A stretch of DNA of 64,000 nucleotides from contig CM039210.1 in the NCBI GenBank assembly GCA_008360975.2, positions 20,793,007 through 20,857,006 on the forward strand, given 5' to 3'. A program made the position numbers and the translations under genes. Positions within the stretch are counted from its first letter, which is position 1, and each line of letters opens with the position of its first letter. Below are positions 11,486-24,559 of the stretch, piece after piece. This stretch comes from Lichenostomus cassidix (lineage: Eukaryota > Chordata > Aves > Passeriformes > Meliphagidae). The notes under the pieces are model-generated. The model did not search any database, was not told the origin of the DNA, and saw only the letters and a program-made list of their open reading frames with translations.

Positions 11486-11763
11486 TGTGGAGTTACAAAG
11501 GAAGCTGCTGCCGCGATCACATGCTGAGGCAAACCAGAGACAAAAGAATGTTGACCGACACAGAATCTGGAGCAGATAACGGCTTCCTGCTCTCCCCTGA
11601 GAGAAGAATAACAAACTGTCAAGACTGACAGATTTATTGAGGAATTGTAAATGGCTAAGCGAACAGCTAAGAAACAGCTTCTAAGAGTATATATACTGTT
11701 TAACTTTGCAATAAACTCAGATTCATTTTGCATACAGCAAGTGTCTCTCATTAATACGTCACA
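11486..11763 (+). repeat. 3' LTR of the ERVK provirus
   Basis: It starts TGTGGAGTTAC, has a TATATATA box, AATAAA near 11710, and ends GTCACA. It is nearly the same as the 5' LTR. Confidence 0.93.
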
Positions 11764-11769
11764 GACTCA
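11764..11769. repeat. Target-site duplication, right copy (ERVK provirus)
   Basis: GACTCA, identical to 2652-2657. Confidence 0.9.
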
Positions 11770-12023
11770 TGCAAGGGATGAAGAAGTAGGATGAGATTGA
11801 CACATGTTTCAAAATATATACAAGAGAGCTGGTGGCCAACAAACTATTTTTCCAGTATTATATATCAAGTCAGATGAAATTACTGAAATCTCACCAAGTC
11901 AGTGAGCACTGGATGTTTACTTCCTTCTAAGTAATTTGTCAATCCCAGTAATAAATTTCAAGCATTATGTTTTTCTGCTTTGTGACATAGGGACTTAAAG
12001 CTGGCAAATTTTGTTTAGATGTT

Positions 12024-12550
12024 TGTCATGGTTTAGGAATGGTAGTTGAGAAAGGGGTAATCAATAGGTAACTCAAGTTAACTATTGAGAGACTATTTAG
12101 AATATGTGAATTCTAAATCTTAGAAAAACAGGATTCCCTTAATCCTATCAAGATAAGAGGGACAAGAATCCGTTTGAAGCCAGCACAACAACCCTGAATC
12201 ATCCCATGAGGACTACGCATGCTCCAGAGAGAAAGGTGAAAAGTGCATTGTGATGACCTTCATCCTGGAGGGGTCTTTGGGGTCTCCAAAAACCACCGGG
12301 ACACACAGAGCATGCGTAGTGCACATGCTAATGATATTAATGAGTTCCGAGAAATGATTTGTATAACCACTCCTATCCTGGGGAATGTGATGAATATTAA
12401 TGAATTTTACCTATAACACTGTGTCTTTGGAGGTACCGAGGTGTGTGTTTGGAGGAGGGAATTCCCCACACCTGGTGCACCGAATAAAGCAAATACCCAC
12501 TTCTCTGACTTTGTCTCTGAAGCGTCTCTGGGCCCGCTTGGGGCAAATCA
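12024..12550 (+). repeat. Solo LTR (same family as the gag insertion)
   Basis: It begins TGTCATGGTTTAGG, a start typical of avian LTRs, carries AATAAA at 12483-12488 and ends GGGGCAAATCA. Its 3' half matches 3780-4080 closely. No convincing target duplication was found. Confidence 0.75.
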
Positions 12551-13001
12551 TAGTCTCCAATTTAGTTCTCCCACCAAGATTCTCCAAACCCCATTGCTGC
12601 TCGCTTAGTCCCCATCCCCCTCTTCTGTCCCCACAGGTGGCCAGAAAGGAGAATTGGAAGCCCAAAAGGCAAAGATCACAGGTTGAGATAAGAACAATTT
12701 ACTGGAAACGGCAATGAGACAAGTAAACAAACAGCAACAGCAACAATATTAACAACAAAAGTGTAAGAAAGAGAGCGATTCACAGGCAAAAATGCTCACT
12801 GCAGAGCCCAACACACTGTGACTGCTACCCCACCCTGACCACACTTGCTCAGCCCAAAGGAATCTCTTTTCCTCAGAAGTGAGTCCCTTCCCCCACCCCT
12901 AGCAATGATGTGAGGTGGTATAGAATAACCTCCAGGTCCTGGCCACGCCCCCTCCCCAGGTACTGCAAAAATTAACCCTGTCCTGGCCAGAACAAGGACA
13001 A
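12551..13001 (+). repeat. Probable second LTR, ERVL-like, abutting the first
   Basis: It contains GGTTGAGATAAGAACAATTTA and, near the end, TTAACCCTGTCCTGGCCAGAAC with a terminal GGACA. Such words recur in avian ERVL-type LTRs and resemble the internal part of 33961-34533. Edges are not proven. Confidence 0.45.
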
Positions 13002-13585
13002 TGTTTTATCCCTAAATATGTGTGCTATGAATATTTTGATCAAACAATCAGTTAAACCATATAAAAGTGTTAGCTGTGATTATAAGTAGAAAATTGTGAA
13101 GTATAAGGTATAGAAATATCAGGAGTGCTGTGTTTGGAATGTGTAACCGCAGAAATCTCGCCAAGAAGTTACTGAAACCTTATGTTTCAATCAAGAAGCT
13201 ATGGAGACCATCATGCTCACCAGTTATGCTGCTTGGAAACCCACTACCCTTCCCATCTTGATTTTAATACTAAGGATTCCAATCAGTAGACCTTAGTAGA
13301 GATGATCAATGATTGTTTTAGGATAAGAATATTGGTGAAGCTATTAACTATTGGAACCAATCAATGTAAAGGTTAAATTTAAGAGCGGGTATGGTATGCA
13401 TAGAATGTAAAAGAACCATGATTCAGCAGAAAAAGTATATAAAATGGATGGGTTTTGTTTGTTAAGTGGGACACATTTCAGAGGAGGCTATCTCCCATGT
13501 CCCCAGTGCCCTGAATAAAGAAGTGTCTGCTTATTCGCTTAAAAGAATAAGTTTGGATAAGTTTCTTTCATCCCGTTTGGTGACA
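13002..13585 (+). repeat. Probable third solo LTR of the cluster
   Basis: A TATAAAA box near 13437, AATAAA at 13514-13519 and an end at GGTGACA give the U3-R-U5 order of a plus-strand LTR. The left edge is approximate and no target duplication was found. Confidence 0.5.
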
Positions 13586-15466
13586 TGTGGACTGTATTTT
13601 TGAAATAATGCTTCTTTGGTTTCTGCTAATTGCTTTTCCTGGACTTACATATGTAAAGAAACTCTATTTGCAAGCATAAATATAAGATAAGCTCATATAA
13701 AGGCTCATATATAGTGCTTGATAATTCTAATATTTTATTACTCGTTCTAAAATAATTTTTGCAGAACACCACAAAATGAGCTCTAATATTTTATAATTAA
13801 AATCTACAAAATCCTCAATAAATCATGTTGTTAAATGGTTACATATGCTGAGCTTTAAAAATTGCCAATCAACTAGTACATTTCCCTTTTGAAAGAAAAT
13901 GTATGAAAATTATGTTTCTATAGCTCAATAATGAGCTATACTGTTTTAATACTACTCAAAAGATCTACTATGGTGATTTCATTAGAACTAGGCCAAAACT
14001 AAGATTCAGTGCAATTTGATCTGAAGTGGCATCAGATGCTTATTTCCTACTTTGGAGACTTATTAATTTTATTGTATTCTTCTAAGGTAGCCATTAAAAC
14101 ATATGCATTAATTTCAATTTTGAAATCAGTATTATATCTATCATGGAATCAAAGTTAGAGCATACATATATAAGAAAAGCTCTGTTTCACCTTCTACTTA
14201 TGTTTGCTGTTCATTTCAAAATTAAAACAATCAAAAAGTATAGTTAGCTTAATTTGTCTCTAAAATGTTCTTTTCGTACTCATGTACCCTAAAGATTCTT
14301 ACTTATACATAATTTCCTAGGATTTTTAGCTTTCTTACCATTGAAAAATAAAACACAATATTGTATATTTGGGGACACTGAGAATCCATGCAATAAAAGA
14401 GAGATTTTACTGTATTTTGAACCATTGTGTACCAAAATATGCATATACAAGTAATAAAAGTGATAGACTGAGAAGGTAACCAGCTCTATGGGACAGCATA
14501 TTGCATAGAACAACCTGTATGAGAGGCTGATAAAGCAGAAGCAGAATGTGGTATGGTAATAACAGAGCATTGGAGCAAATCTGAGAAGACCTAATTCAAG
14601 CACTAGTAGCTCACTAGCTGCCTAAACTGTATCAGCAAGATATTTTTAAGTTTGCCTTGACTCAATCATGTATGAAGGATTGTGCTAGATAAGGACCCTC
14701 AGGCTACTGTGCAGATAAATCTCACTCCAGACTTTTGTTATGTGTATGGCCATGTTCCATTGACTTTAATGGGACCTTCATGCCACCTTTAAGTTTCTTC
14801 TGTGTTTTCCTCAATGAGAGGATGCCTTTAATGCCAACCTGACATGGAGACTAGAACAATATAATAAGATTGATTTCCATAGGTAATCTAAAAGTTCCAG
14901 TGGAGACCATGGAAATTTTTGCCACAGCTTTAATACCCAAGTATGCTAACTCTTTTTCTAGTGGGCAATACCAAAAAGTCATCCTCCTCTACCACTATCC
15001 TTTTTTTTTTACCAGATGAAAAATTTTACCAGAGCTCTGTATTTCTTGGAATGACATTTAGACAATGCTCAGGGTCCAATGTTAAATTTCATTGCTCTTT
15101 TAAACTAGGAAAACAGGTGTTCAAGGGCATTGCAATTTTTATGAATTGCAAAGAGGTCTGCCTTTGGACTTGTCTAGTAATAAAACAATGTAAGATTTCA
15201 AATTATCATAGGCTTATGTTTTGAGAAACAAACACATAATACTAAACTAGATACACTACCTTCCTTACAGTAGTCTTTACATTCACATTATTAAGTGCAG
15301 GTTTGTGCTGAATATGTATGCACACACAGATACTTGTACACACATACACAAAAATATGTACATATAACTACACAAAAATATAGTATACAAAGATAAAAAG
15401 TAAGAATTAATTTGTTAGAAAGAACATAAAATAAGATACAGTTGTTTGTAACCACTATATACTTAC
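13586..15466. other. Intron sequence without recognised features
   Basis: AT-rich intron 3 sequence. No repeat family or coding signal was recognised. An AC-rich low-complexity stretch lies near 15310-15370. Confidence 0.6.
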
Positions 15467-15621
<155 letters not shown>

Positions 15622-18374
15622 CTAATTTGAAACAAAGAAAACAGTTAAATTTACTTAATTTTCTATGTTTACAAATAGTTCATATATTTTGAATGTGATT
15701 AACAGGAATAATTTTTCAGACTGGCCATCTCACCAATGTGTGGTTATGAATGAATGATGTTAAGGTGTGTTCAAACTAAGAAAAATAGTAATAAGGATGA
15801 TATGAGAGAAGGTGAATTAATAAATGTGTATATAGGCCATTATTTCAGAATAAGCTTATCCTAATCCAGTATTATTTAGCTGAAATTGATAAAATGTTCA
15901 CATGAAAATTTACATTTAGTTAAGCTAATTTTTAAGAAAGCTTTCATTTTTCAGGTCAAATTTTAGGGCATATAATATGCTTGCTTTTTAAATGATAACC
16001 ACTTAAGCAACTTGGCAGAGTTAGACTGATGGGAGCAGAAAGAATGGGAAGGAGGGAGAAAACTTGTCTTTTAAAGCGATTCATATATATGTACATACAC
16101 TAAGAGAGAAAAAGAACAGATGAAAACTTAGGCAAACAAAAAAACCAAGGGATTCTATTCTCAAATTTAGTCTACATCTCAGACTAGACTCATTTCAGCA
16201 AGGACACAGACCCCTTTGCATTTTAAATCAGGTAAGTGCATACAAAAAGGACTGGGTTTGTTATTTTTAAAGTAATTTATCCTATTTACACACATACAAC
16301 CTGTCACCCCTCTTTTTAGACAGTCCAGGAGAATGTTACTACTCATTACTTAACAAAATTTTATACCTGCAACTATTGTCTACTCATGTGGAAATCAAGA
16401 ACCCCAAGTTCAATATGAAAAATGTCTGTCGTTGAGATATGGAGAATATATGCTCTCTATTATAAGAACTCAAGTCTCCAAGTTCTAACAAAGCATATTT
16501 TCTTCTGAAACATCATGTTCACCCATCCCAAAACTGGACAGATCCTGAAGGGTTTCTACTATCCCATAACAAAATAACAAAAACAATGGTATTCCACTAA
16601 GCACAAGCCAATACTCTTGTGAAACAGGAAGATATATTTTTTTCCAAAATATTTTGTATTTTTTGCTCAAGCTCAGTTATGTATTCAACTGGCTTTGTAG
16701 TCTTCCAAAAGAATGATGCCCTGAGTATTTACTCATTAATTGTGACAAACTGTTACAACAATATATTCAGATATTATTTCTTTTATTGTTCTTGAGCTCT
16801 GAAAGTATGGCCAGCTGATATCAAAATGCTGAGAGGTAAAAGACTGACTTAGTATTCAAAAGTTGCTGTTCAGCTTTCATTGGAAATTCATCATAATTGA
16901 CAGATGCTCAAGTATTATACATCAGGAGCATCATAAAAGGTAATTACTTTATTCAGTTAATAATTTAGACATATAATTACTAAAAAATAGTTCAAGATTT
17001 TAAATTGTTTTATTTACCAGTTCTGTTTGTCCTGCCCTAGAACTAATATGATATTGCACTATGTGGCAAAACCTCTGAAATGAAGTTCAATATACAGCAA
17101 TGATGCCTATCCATCAGAAATCTAATTCAGCCTTTTAAAAGAAACATTCTTTCCCCAATGAAAACTGTTTCTGGTTCCCTGGGTAGACTTGGGTAGACTC
17201 ATGACTACTTGCATCCTACTGACATACAGCTCTTCACAACAATGCTGCTTTTCTTAAAAGAAAAAAAGTAATAACCCTTCACACAGATTTCAAGTCTTTA
17301 TGCTACGTCTAGGCTATGTTGTCTTGTTCCCCAGAGGTACTATACATTGCTGTAGATTACAATTTTTCTTTCTTTCTCTGAGTCTTTGTTGGTCGGTATC
17401 TTTTACTGGCTTCTAATTTCTGGTCAAAAAGAGAGAGATTTTAAAACAGGATCTCATCTATTGGCTTAATTGTTTTCTCATTTGCTCTGATAAAAGCCAA
17501 AAGTAATTCTACTGAAGCCTAATGAGATGCAAAAGCATAAATTTAGTGCAGAAAAAGACTCAACCATGCATAAACTTTATCTAGTACTTCTTAGTCTTCA
17601 CTGATACTTTTTGCTGTACCCAAAAATAGACATTATTTGAAACAAAATAGTAAAGCTACTGCCCCTTAGAAAATTGTACCATCTGAGATTTCTCTCTTTT
17701 GGAACACCAACAATTGCTATCAAAGCAGTGAAATAAACAAAGAAAAAGGATTCTGCGAGTACCACCAAATTTAAACTGGTAATTAAAATGTAATTACTAG
17801 TTAAGCTGTAATGTTCAGCAAACAAAATCCAGATGATCTGACTTTTCAGTCTGATACACTTTTGACATCAGCAGACAAAGAACAACACTTTCCATGTCCT
17901 TCTGAAGATTTAAGAATACCTGTAACAATTTGTACGCTATTTGTCACAGATGTTATAAAAACATTCATCCAATTATCTTTAGCAAATCACATCCTGGCCA
18001 GAATAAAGTAATGCCTTGATACTCTAACACGAAAAAGCTGTTATTGGAGAGTTTTTGTTTTCCCCACAGTTTTGGTGACAGCTTTCTAACCTACCAAAAA
18101 GATTTATGAGAGACATACACAAATGCAGTCTATTTAAAAAAAGTATTCTGATCCACAGAAGAAAGCAATATGCTTGAGATGCAGTAGACAAGGTTGTTTC
18201 ATATCAATGGTCTGTGTGGACTAATTGATTTTAAGATGCCCATTTAAAGAATCTTTCTTACATGGGAAAACAAATCTTAGCAAATATTTTGTTTTGTGAC
18301 AGGACTTCTAAAACTGGAAGAAATGTTGTAGCGCTTGGCCTGCCAATAACTAAATCATCAACCACAGTGAAGCC
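15622..18374. other. Intron sequence without recognised features
   Basis: AT-rich unique-looking sequence upstream of exon 3 on the minus strand. Nothing was recognised besides the acceptor region at 15622-15650. Confidence 0.55.
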
Positions 18375-18780
18375 TGAAGACAGGCTGAGAGAGTCGGGGT
18401 TTTTCAGCCTGGGGAAGAGAAGGCTCCATGAAGAACTTATAGTAGCCTTCCAGTACCTAAAGGGGGCCTACAAGAAAGCTGGAGAGGGACTTTCTATAAG
18501 GACATGTAGTGATAGGACAAGAGGGAACGGCATTAAACTGAAGGAGGGTAGGTTCAGATTAGACAGTAGGAAGAAATTCTTTACTGTGTGAGGGTGGTGA
18601 GGTACTGGAACAGGTTTTCCAGAGAAGTTGTGGATACTGCATTCTTGGAAGTGTTCAAGGCCAGGCTGGATGGGGCTCTGAGTAACCTGGTCTAGTGGGA
18701 GGTGTCCCTGCCCATGGCAGGGGGATTGGGACCAGATGATCTTTAAGGTCCCTTCCAACTCAAGCCATTCTGTGATTCTA
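18375..18780 (+). repeat. CR1 LINE 3' fragment
   Basis: The tail of a CR1 element: remnants of the ORF2 C-terminus and 3' UTR, ending AAGGTCCCTTCCAACTC and CATTCTGTGATTCTA, the hallmark avian CR1 3' end. It is strongly 5'-truncated. Confidence 0.9.
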
Positions 18781-20609
18781 GGTCTGCATGGTATAATTCA
18801 CATAGACTGCATAATTTACACCAATGGCAAGAGATCAGATCCAAGCAGTCTGGGAGCTGAATGGAAGTCAGTACAAAAAGCCATCATCATGACCATGACT
18901 TTTTCTCTCCTGTCTTGAGAGGATTAAAACCCCAGTGATTCATTTCTTTAGAATGTAGCTCTTGCTTATAGGAGAAACAATTATTTATGCTAGTCAACCA
19001 AAGTCATGAGTCATTTACAGATTCAGACCCTGATGACTTGTAATCTACAACTGTAGTACATGCAAATGCCTCGCCTTACTGGGTTGTATAGCAAGATATG
19101 CAGCTTTGGAGGAAATATTTATCTATCCCTTGCCCTTCTTTTCCTTGGACCCAGTAAATCAAGAACAAATGAAAAAGTAAAGACTTTTCTGCAAACCTGG
19201 ACATAATTGAAACAGGTGTAACATTCAAGGAGAGTAGGCTGTATTTCAGTGTCTTGAAAAAGTAATAGATGGGGAATGTGTTCCTTAATGTATCAGGAAT
19301 CATAAATCTCTGAAGATTAGTCCAAGGTAGGAAAGTGCTTTTACATTGCAGCCTGAGAGAACTAATTTGGAAGAGGACTGTGGAGAGGTAGTTGCTTCCT
19401 TTGAGCAACTCTGAAGCACAGAATGGATTAGGCTAAACAGAAAGAGGCACCATGGTGTGCTACACTGAAAAATGATATATTAATTAATAAAATGTATTGT
19501 GAATTGTTGGAAGGAGGCTTGGTACAATACTAATCATCCTGCAGTTATTGAAAAAGGTCAATATGGTATCAAAATTGCCTAAAAAAGAACTTGTCATCCT
19601 TCCTATTTTATATTCTAACTTTTGAGTAGGAAAAATAGCATATGATCTTTGAAAAGGAATTTAACTTTGCAATAAAGAATATTTTTGTTGTTACTGTTCA
19701 CTGTCTGTAAAATGTTTAGAATAATGAATCCTAACCCATGACTTGTGAGCACTACAACAAAACAATAAAAGATGTAAGCAAAACATCTTGTGACTTAAAT
19801 TTGAAAATTACTCAAGTTCAAAATGTATCATTGAACTCTACCTGTAATACTTTTATAAAGGAAAACAGTGGAAAAACCGAAGAAAAAAAGTCATGTCTAC
19901 ACCTATGACATTTCTTCTTTTATTTTTAATAAGGCTCAGAGAAAGTTTACGGAGTAGCTGAATAAATCAGAAATTCCTTTCTACACTGAAATCAGTGCCC
20001 TGAATTTTCCTGATTTCTAATTTCCTTTTAAATTGCATCAGACACAAAGATAATAAACACTATGCCATGCTGCAGGGTGAAAAAAGGATGTGACTGGTCA
20101 CTCTCCAGGTTTCATATTTCCTATATATAAACTTCAGGTTGCCTGACTCACTTAAGCTGTTGCCTAACAAATAAAAAAACATAAATTTATCAAAATGTTC
20201 ATTACTGTTATTTTGATAGAATATCTAATTGTCAAATGTGGATTATCACTTTTGCCTCTATTCACCCCTTCCCTCCTAAAACCCCATACCCATAAGAATA
20301 TTTTCATTAACTAAAACAACTTCAACAAATGCTGTTGGCAATCAACCTCTATAGAAAAAAAACAACATATTTGCAAAACAAAACAGGGAGAAAGAGAACT
20401 GAAGTGTCCATAAGCAGTATACCCTCTATTAAGAGGACTAACAGGCAGATGAGGTTAAACGATTCATTTTTTCCATGACTTTAGATAATTTCAACTGTTA
20501 AAATCTGCTCTCTCTTTCTCTCAGAAGGCGGCTAGATTTTGGATGTGCATCCCAGTTCTGTTGTTTGTAGTATGTCTAAGAAGAGCAATTTACAAAAAAA
20601 AACCCCTCT
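18781..20609. other. Intron sequence without recognised features
   Basis: AT-rich non-coding DNA. Nothing was recognised. Confidence 0.55.
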
Positions 20610-21785
20610 GAAAAGGTCAGTCCTTGAGGCAAGCAGAACAAGCTGGGCAGGGGTTCCCGAAGTCGGGGAAATCTGAGCAAGAGCTGAGACCTGCCAGGAA
20701 CCGCAGGTCTCGTGAGCGAGGCTGATGCAGCGTGGGTGTTGCCAGGGGCAACTGCGGGAAATTTAATGGCTCCAGTGAGCTTGAGCGACTAGGGTGGGCA
20801 AACAGGACATGGCACATCAGCAGGGCCCGGCTGGGCCTGGCACAGCTGTTTGCAAGGAGAGACACATAGGGAGGGCGCAGTCACCCTACTGCCTCCAGAG
20901 CTCAGTTGGTGGTCATTGCCCTCTCAGGAGGAGTCCAGGTATGGTAACTATACTTGGCAGGTGGCCATGTCCTCAGCACTCACCAGAAAGGATGTGGCGA
21001 CGCTAACAGAGCCCCCATACAAACATGCAGCTGTCCAGGTCTCAGACTACAGGGAGAGACAGAGCCTGGTGCTGGTATAGTACAGTAGTAGAGATAAAAG
21101 CTGTGTAAGGTGTGACCAGGTGGATGATTTACTCAGCCTGGTGGTGGAGCTAAGAGAGGAGGTGGAAGGGTTAAGAAGTATCAGGGACTTTGAGGAGGAG
21201 ATTGACTGGTGGGAACACTCTCTACCATCACTGAGGCAAATGCACCAGCTGGCTGCACCACAAGAAGTGAAGGATCCCCTACCCTCTTGCCACCAGACAG
21301 AAGGGGGGAACCTAAGAGGTGGGGGGAGGGGCAAATAGAAATTGTTCTCTGCTTGAGGTGGCAGGAAAATCCCCTCCTGGCCTACCTCACCTTCCCAGGT
21401 GCCCCTGTACAATAGGTATGAGGTTCTGGAACTTGAGGGCCAGGCACACAATAAAACTGGATGAAGGTCCAATCAGCTTGGAGGGGTTGCCTAGGGTGAG
21501 CCAGTCTAATCCCTGCATCACAATCTCCTCAGTCAAGAAAAAAAGAAGGGTAGTTGTCATTGGTGTCTCCCTTCTGAGAAGAGCAGAGGGCTCAATATGC
21601 TGACCGGACCAAACCCACAGGAAAGTGTGCTGCCTTCCTGGGGCCCAGGTAAGAGACATCACCAAGAAACTCTCCAGCCTGGTACAGCTCTCTGATTATT
21701 ATATGCTACTGTTTTTTCAGGTGGGCAACTAAGAAGTCAAAATAAGTCTGAGGACAACCAAGAGGGACCTCAGGGCTTTGGGACA

Positions 21786-24071
21786 TGTCGGAGGTTGGGG
21801 GCATTGGAATTTTTTCTCCATCCCTGTTACTAAGCAACAAATATCTGGGTGATTAGAGCCATCAATTCTTTTGTAAGAGACAAAGCCTGTGGCTAGGTGG
21901 GGCAAAGGGGAGAGGCAGCTGGCCGTTGGGACCGGCACTCCTCCGTCGGTCACCGGGAGGAAGCAACTGCTTTTGGCTTCTGGCTGCGACCGCGGGAGAT
22001 CCAACTGTGCTCTGCTTTTCTCCTCCTGGCTGGGTGAGATTTTGATTCAACCTCTTTCCCACTGGGAGTGCACGTTTTCCCAGCTGCGTTTTTCGCAGCA
22101 GCTGCCGGGATAGTCCGGCTGTCTCTGCCGCCCGCCCCGCTTTCGCCGCATGAGACCGTGGCGTCTGCCGTGACTGCAGAGTCCTTGCTACCTCGCTGGC
22201 TAGCCCGGGAGAGCCAGCCCCAGCCCCGGCCGTCCCGCTTTGCCGCTCCGAGCTGCCTGCCGGCTTCTCAGCTTTTTCTGCCATTACCAGCTGCGTGAGG
22301 CTGACCTGACCCTGCGCCACAGCACCATCTGCAGCCGCTCGGGAGTCATCGCACCTGCCCTGCCCGGCCAGGAGCTCAACAGCGCCCCTGCTGGTTTCGA
22401 CCGTAATTACACCACGTGGGAAAGTGCTCAGCAGCTCAAAGGACATCTGTTATTGGTTTTTCTCTGGTTCTATTTGTTGTTGTTATTTTTGTTATTGCTT
22501 GCTGTTGGGGTTTGACCCTGATTAAACAGCAGGCATCTCGACTCTCTCTTGCTACAGATGTGCAGGAGAGGGGAAAGGAAAAAACTAAAAACACACACCA
22601 ATCTCATGAGTTAAATGAGATAGGACACTGGTAGGAGGACGCACGGAAGAAAGGGCAGACAGGCTCTAAACTTAAAGTTCTAAAGTGATTTAATTACCTA
22701 ACAGAGTTGGAGGATAAATGCAAGACAAAAATAAACTTTTTATACACTATTTTGTTCACTCACCCCCTCCCTCTTATGAACTTATTTTTATTCATCCCCT
22801 TTCCTCTTTTTAACTAACAAGCTCGGGTAGGGGGGCAGGGTGTGGAGTATTTTCTCAGTCCACAGAGCAGGTCTATAAATCTATTCATCACCACAATTCT
22901 TCTACTACAAATACTCTTTATCTCTACTTATCTCTCTCTCTCTCCAGACAGTTTCTCTGCTCTCACCCCCTCTTTCTTAAGAAGCAGTTTCTCCTCTCAC
23001 TCCCCCTTTCCTCTTTCTAAACCAACAGCACGGGCAAAGAGCAGGGTAAGGGGTTTGTTCTTTGGTCAGAAGGTCAGTCAATCAGAGAGAGGGGTCCTCT
23101 ACTTAGCCATGAGGTCCCTCCCACGAGAGACAGTCTTCTGGGAACTTCTTTGGCGTGGGTTTAATCTCATGAGCAACATCCCGCCCGAATTCTGCTGCAA
23201 CATGAGTTTTTGTCCATAAGGTGCTGTGCAGACTCCTGAGCCGAGGCCAGGCTGCTTCTATCCCAAGAGCAAGGCCTTTCTCTCCCTTGCAAGGCTTTTG
23301 TAGCTTTAACTCTTTCAATGAGACTCCAACTGGATCACAGCTTTCTCCAGTCATCCACCTGCTCTTCTGGCATGGGCTGTGGGTGGATTTTTGCATCTTT
23401 GTAGACTCCATGGGCTGCAGGGGGACTTCCTGCTCCCCCATGGCCTTCACTACAGCTAGCAGAGGGTTTTCAGCTCTAGTGCCTGGAGCACCTCTTCCCC
23501 CACCTTCTCCACTGACCTTGGTGTCTTCATGTTGTTCTCCCTTTACATATTTTCACCTCCACCTCCTCCTCCTCCAACTACAAAGAAGTACGTGCCTACC
23601 TTGTTTTGAATTTCTCTTAAATATGTTTTCACAGAAGCATAACCAGCACTTCTAATTGGCCTAAACTTGGCCGGCAGCATGTCCATCACCTTCAGAGCTA
23701 TCAGAGATTGGTTCTGCTGGACTTGATGAAAAAACTTCCAGAACTTTCACTCAAGACACACAGGAGCCATCTTTGTGCCACTCTCCACCCCTCAGACACT
23801 TCCCCAGGCCTACCACAACAGCTTCTGAGGGGTCCAAATTTTTCCTAGATGTAAAAAATACTTTACTAATGTTTTGGGCCAATCAAAACCACCACACTTG
23901 TTTACTCTTCTGTAGATACTAGTAAAGAACTGTTATTCCTTTTCCCATACCTCTGCCTGAAAGCCCTTGATTTCAAAATTAAAATAATTCGGAGGGAAGG
24001 GAGATCACATTCTCTGTTCTAAAGGAGGGTTCCACCTCTCTTAGCAGGCACCTGTCTTTCAAACCAAGACA
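21786..24071 (+). repeat. ERVL-type LTR nested in CR1 ORF1 (itself interrupted)
   Basis: It begins TGTCGGAGG and ends AACCAAGACA, flanked by a perfect 5-bp duplication GGACA (21781-21785 and 24072-24076). Removing it would close the CR1 frame between its two flanking parts. The body includes a GC-rich region (21900-22400) and a TTGTTGTTGTTATTTTTG stretch. A second LTR (about 22602-23896) lies within it. Confidence 0.85.
22602..23896 (-). repeat. 1.3-kb ERVL-type solo LTR, third level of nesting
   Basis: It is the reverse complement of 29517-30816 along most of its length, including the start TGTGGTGGTTTTGATTGG (minus), AGCAGAACCAATCTCTGA and the GCGTCCTCC region near its end. The terminal TG on the plus-strand left side is degraded (TCTCATGAG). 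No matching target duplication was found (CTTGT on the right only). Confidence 0.82.
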
Positions 24072-24559
24072 GGACAACTGATTGAGGGATCTGGAGCACA
24101 AGTAGTGTCCTCTATCCTGCTACTTGCAGGGAATAATGGGAGTAGAAATAGGAAAATCATACAGATGAATACCTGGATCCAAGCCTGGTGTTGCCAGCAG
24201 AGCTGTAGGGTTTTTTTTTACGGGTCAGTTTACATGACACCAAGTCTGCTGGCAATAGATGGGGCACACCTGTCTCAAAGGAGAAAAAGGATTTTAGCTC
24301 AGGAGTGAGCAGGGCTCATTGAGAGAGCTCTAAACTAGATTTGAAGGGGATAAGGATGTAAAATCAGGATCACTGGAGATAAGCCTGAGGGCGGCATGCC
24401 ACTATTTGAGGGATGGTGTGCTAGAAGTCTTTTGGCCTGCCATCTTGGTAGAGGTAGGGGATGGAGATCTATGTGGCAGCAAGGATGCAAGGGTTAATGA
24501 TGTGCTAGAAACCACAGAAGTTCCTGAGAACGGTCATGTAGGAATTAGAGCTTCTATCC

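Larger units (their letters stand above)
2658..11763 (+). mobile_element. Complete defective ERVK-type (betaretrovirus-like) provirus
   Basis: Two similar LTRs (286 and 278 bp) flank gag, dUTPase/protease, pol and env remnants in the canonical order. The element is bounded by a perfect 6-bp target duplication GACTCA (2652-2657 and 11764-11769). A lysine-tRNA type primer site and a polypurine tract sit exactly where expected. The LTR edge TGTGGAG, the 6-bp duplication, a dUTPase upstream of the protease, and the Gag and RT motifs all point to class II (ERVK). All four genes are broken. Three later LTR insertions sit in gag (about 3780-4080), pol (7734-8105) and env (about 9167-10110). The proviral orientation is opposite to GNAQ. 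Confidence 0.93.
1..15466 (-). other. GNAQ: GNAQ intron 3 (5' part)
   Basis: It begins with the GTAAGT donor after exon 3 and continues off the left edge. It holds the ERVK provirus, three adjacent LTRs and a GC-rich LTR-like segment. No exon 4 sequence (the YYLNDLDRVA-type continuation) was found. Confidence 0.8.
20850..24310 (+). pseudogene. CR1 ORF1 remnant (esterase-like domain)
   Basis: ORF1 of CR1 encodes an RNA-binding protein with a coiled-coil region and an SGNH-type esterase domain. The acidic coiled-coil-like part lies at about 21120-21250. The esterase start is at about 21550 (VVVIGVSLLRRAEG); the usual Asp of the GDS motif is Val here. The frame is interrupted by the nested LTRs and resumes at about 24082 (EGSGAQVVSSILLLAG), ending with DGAHLSQRRKRI-type sequence. 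It carries frameshifts and stops. Confidence 0.8.

Noticed and set aside
1..15466. GNAQ exon 4
   Set aside because: I scanned the minus strand for its conserved text and found none; the known size of these introns makes it likely to be outside.
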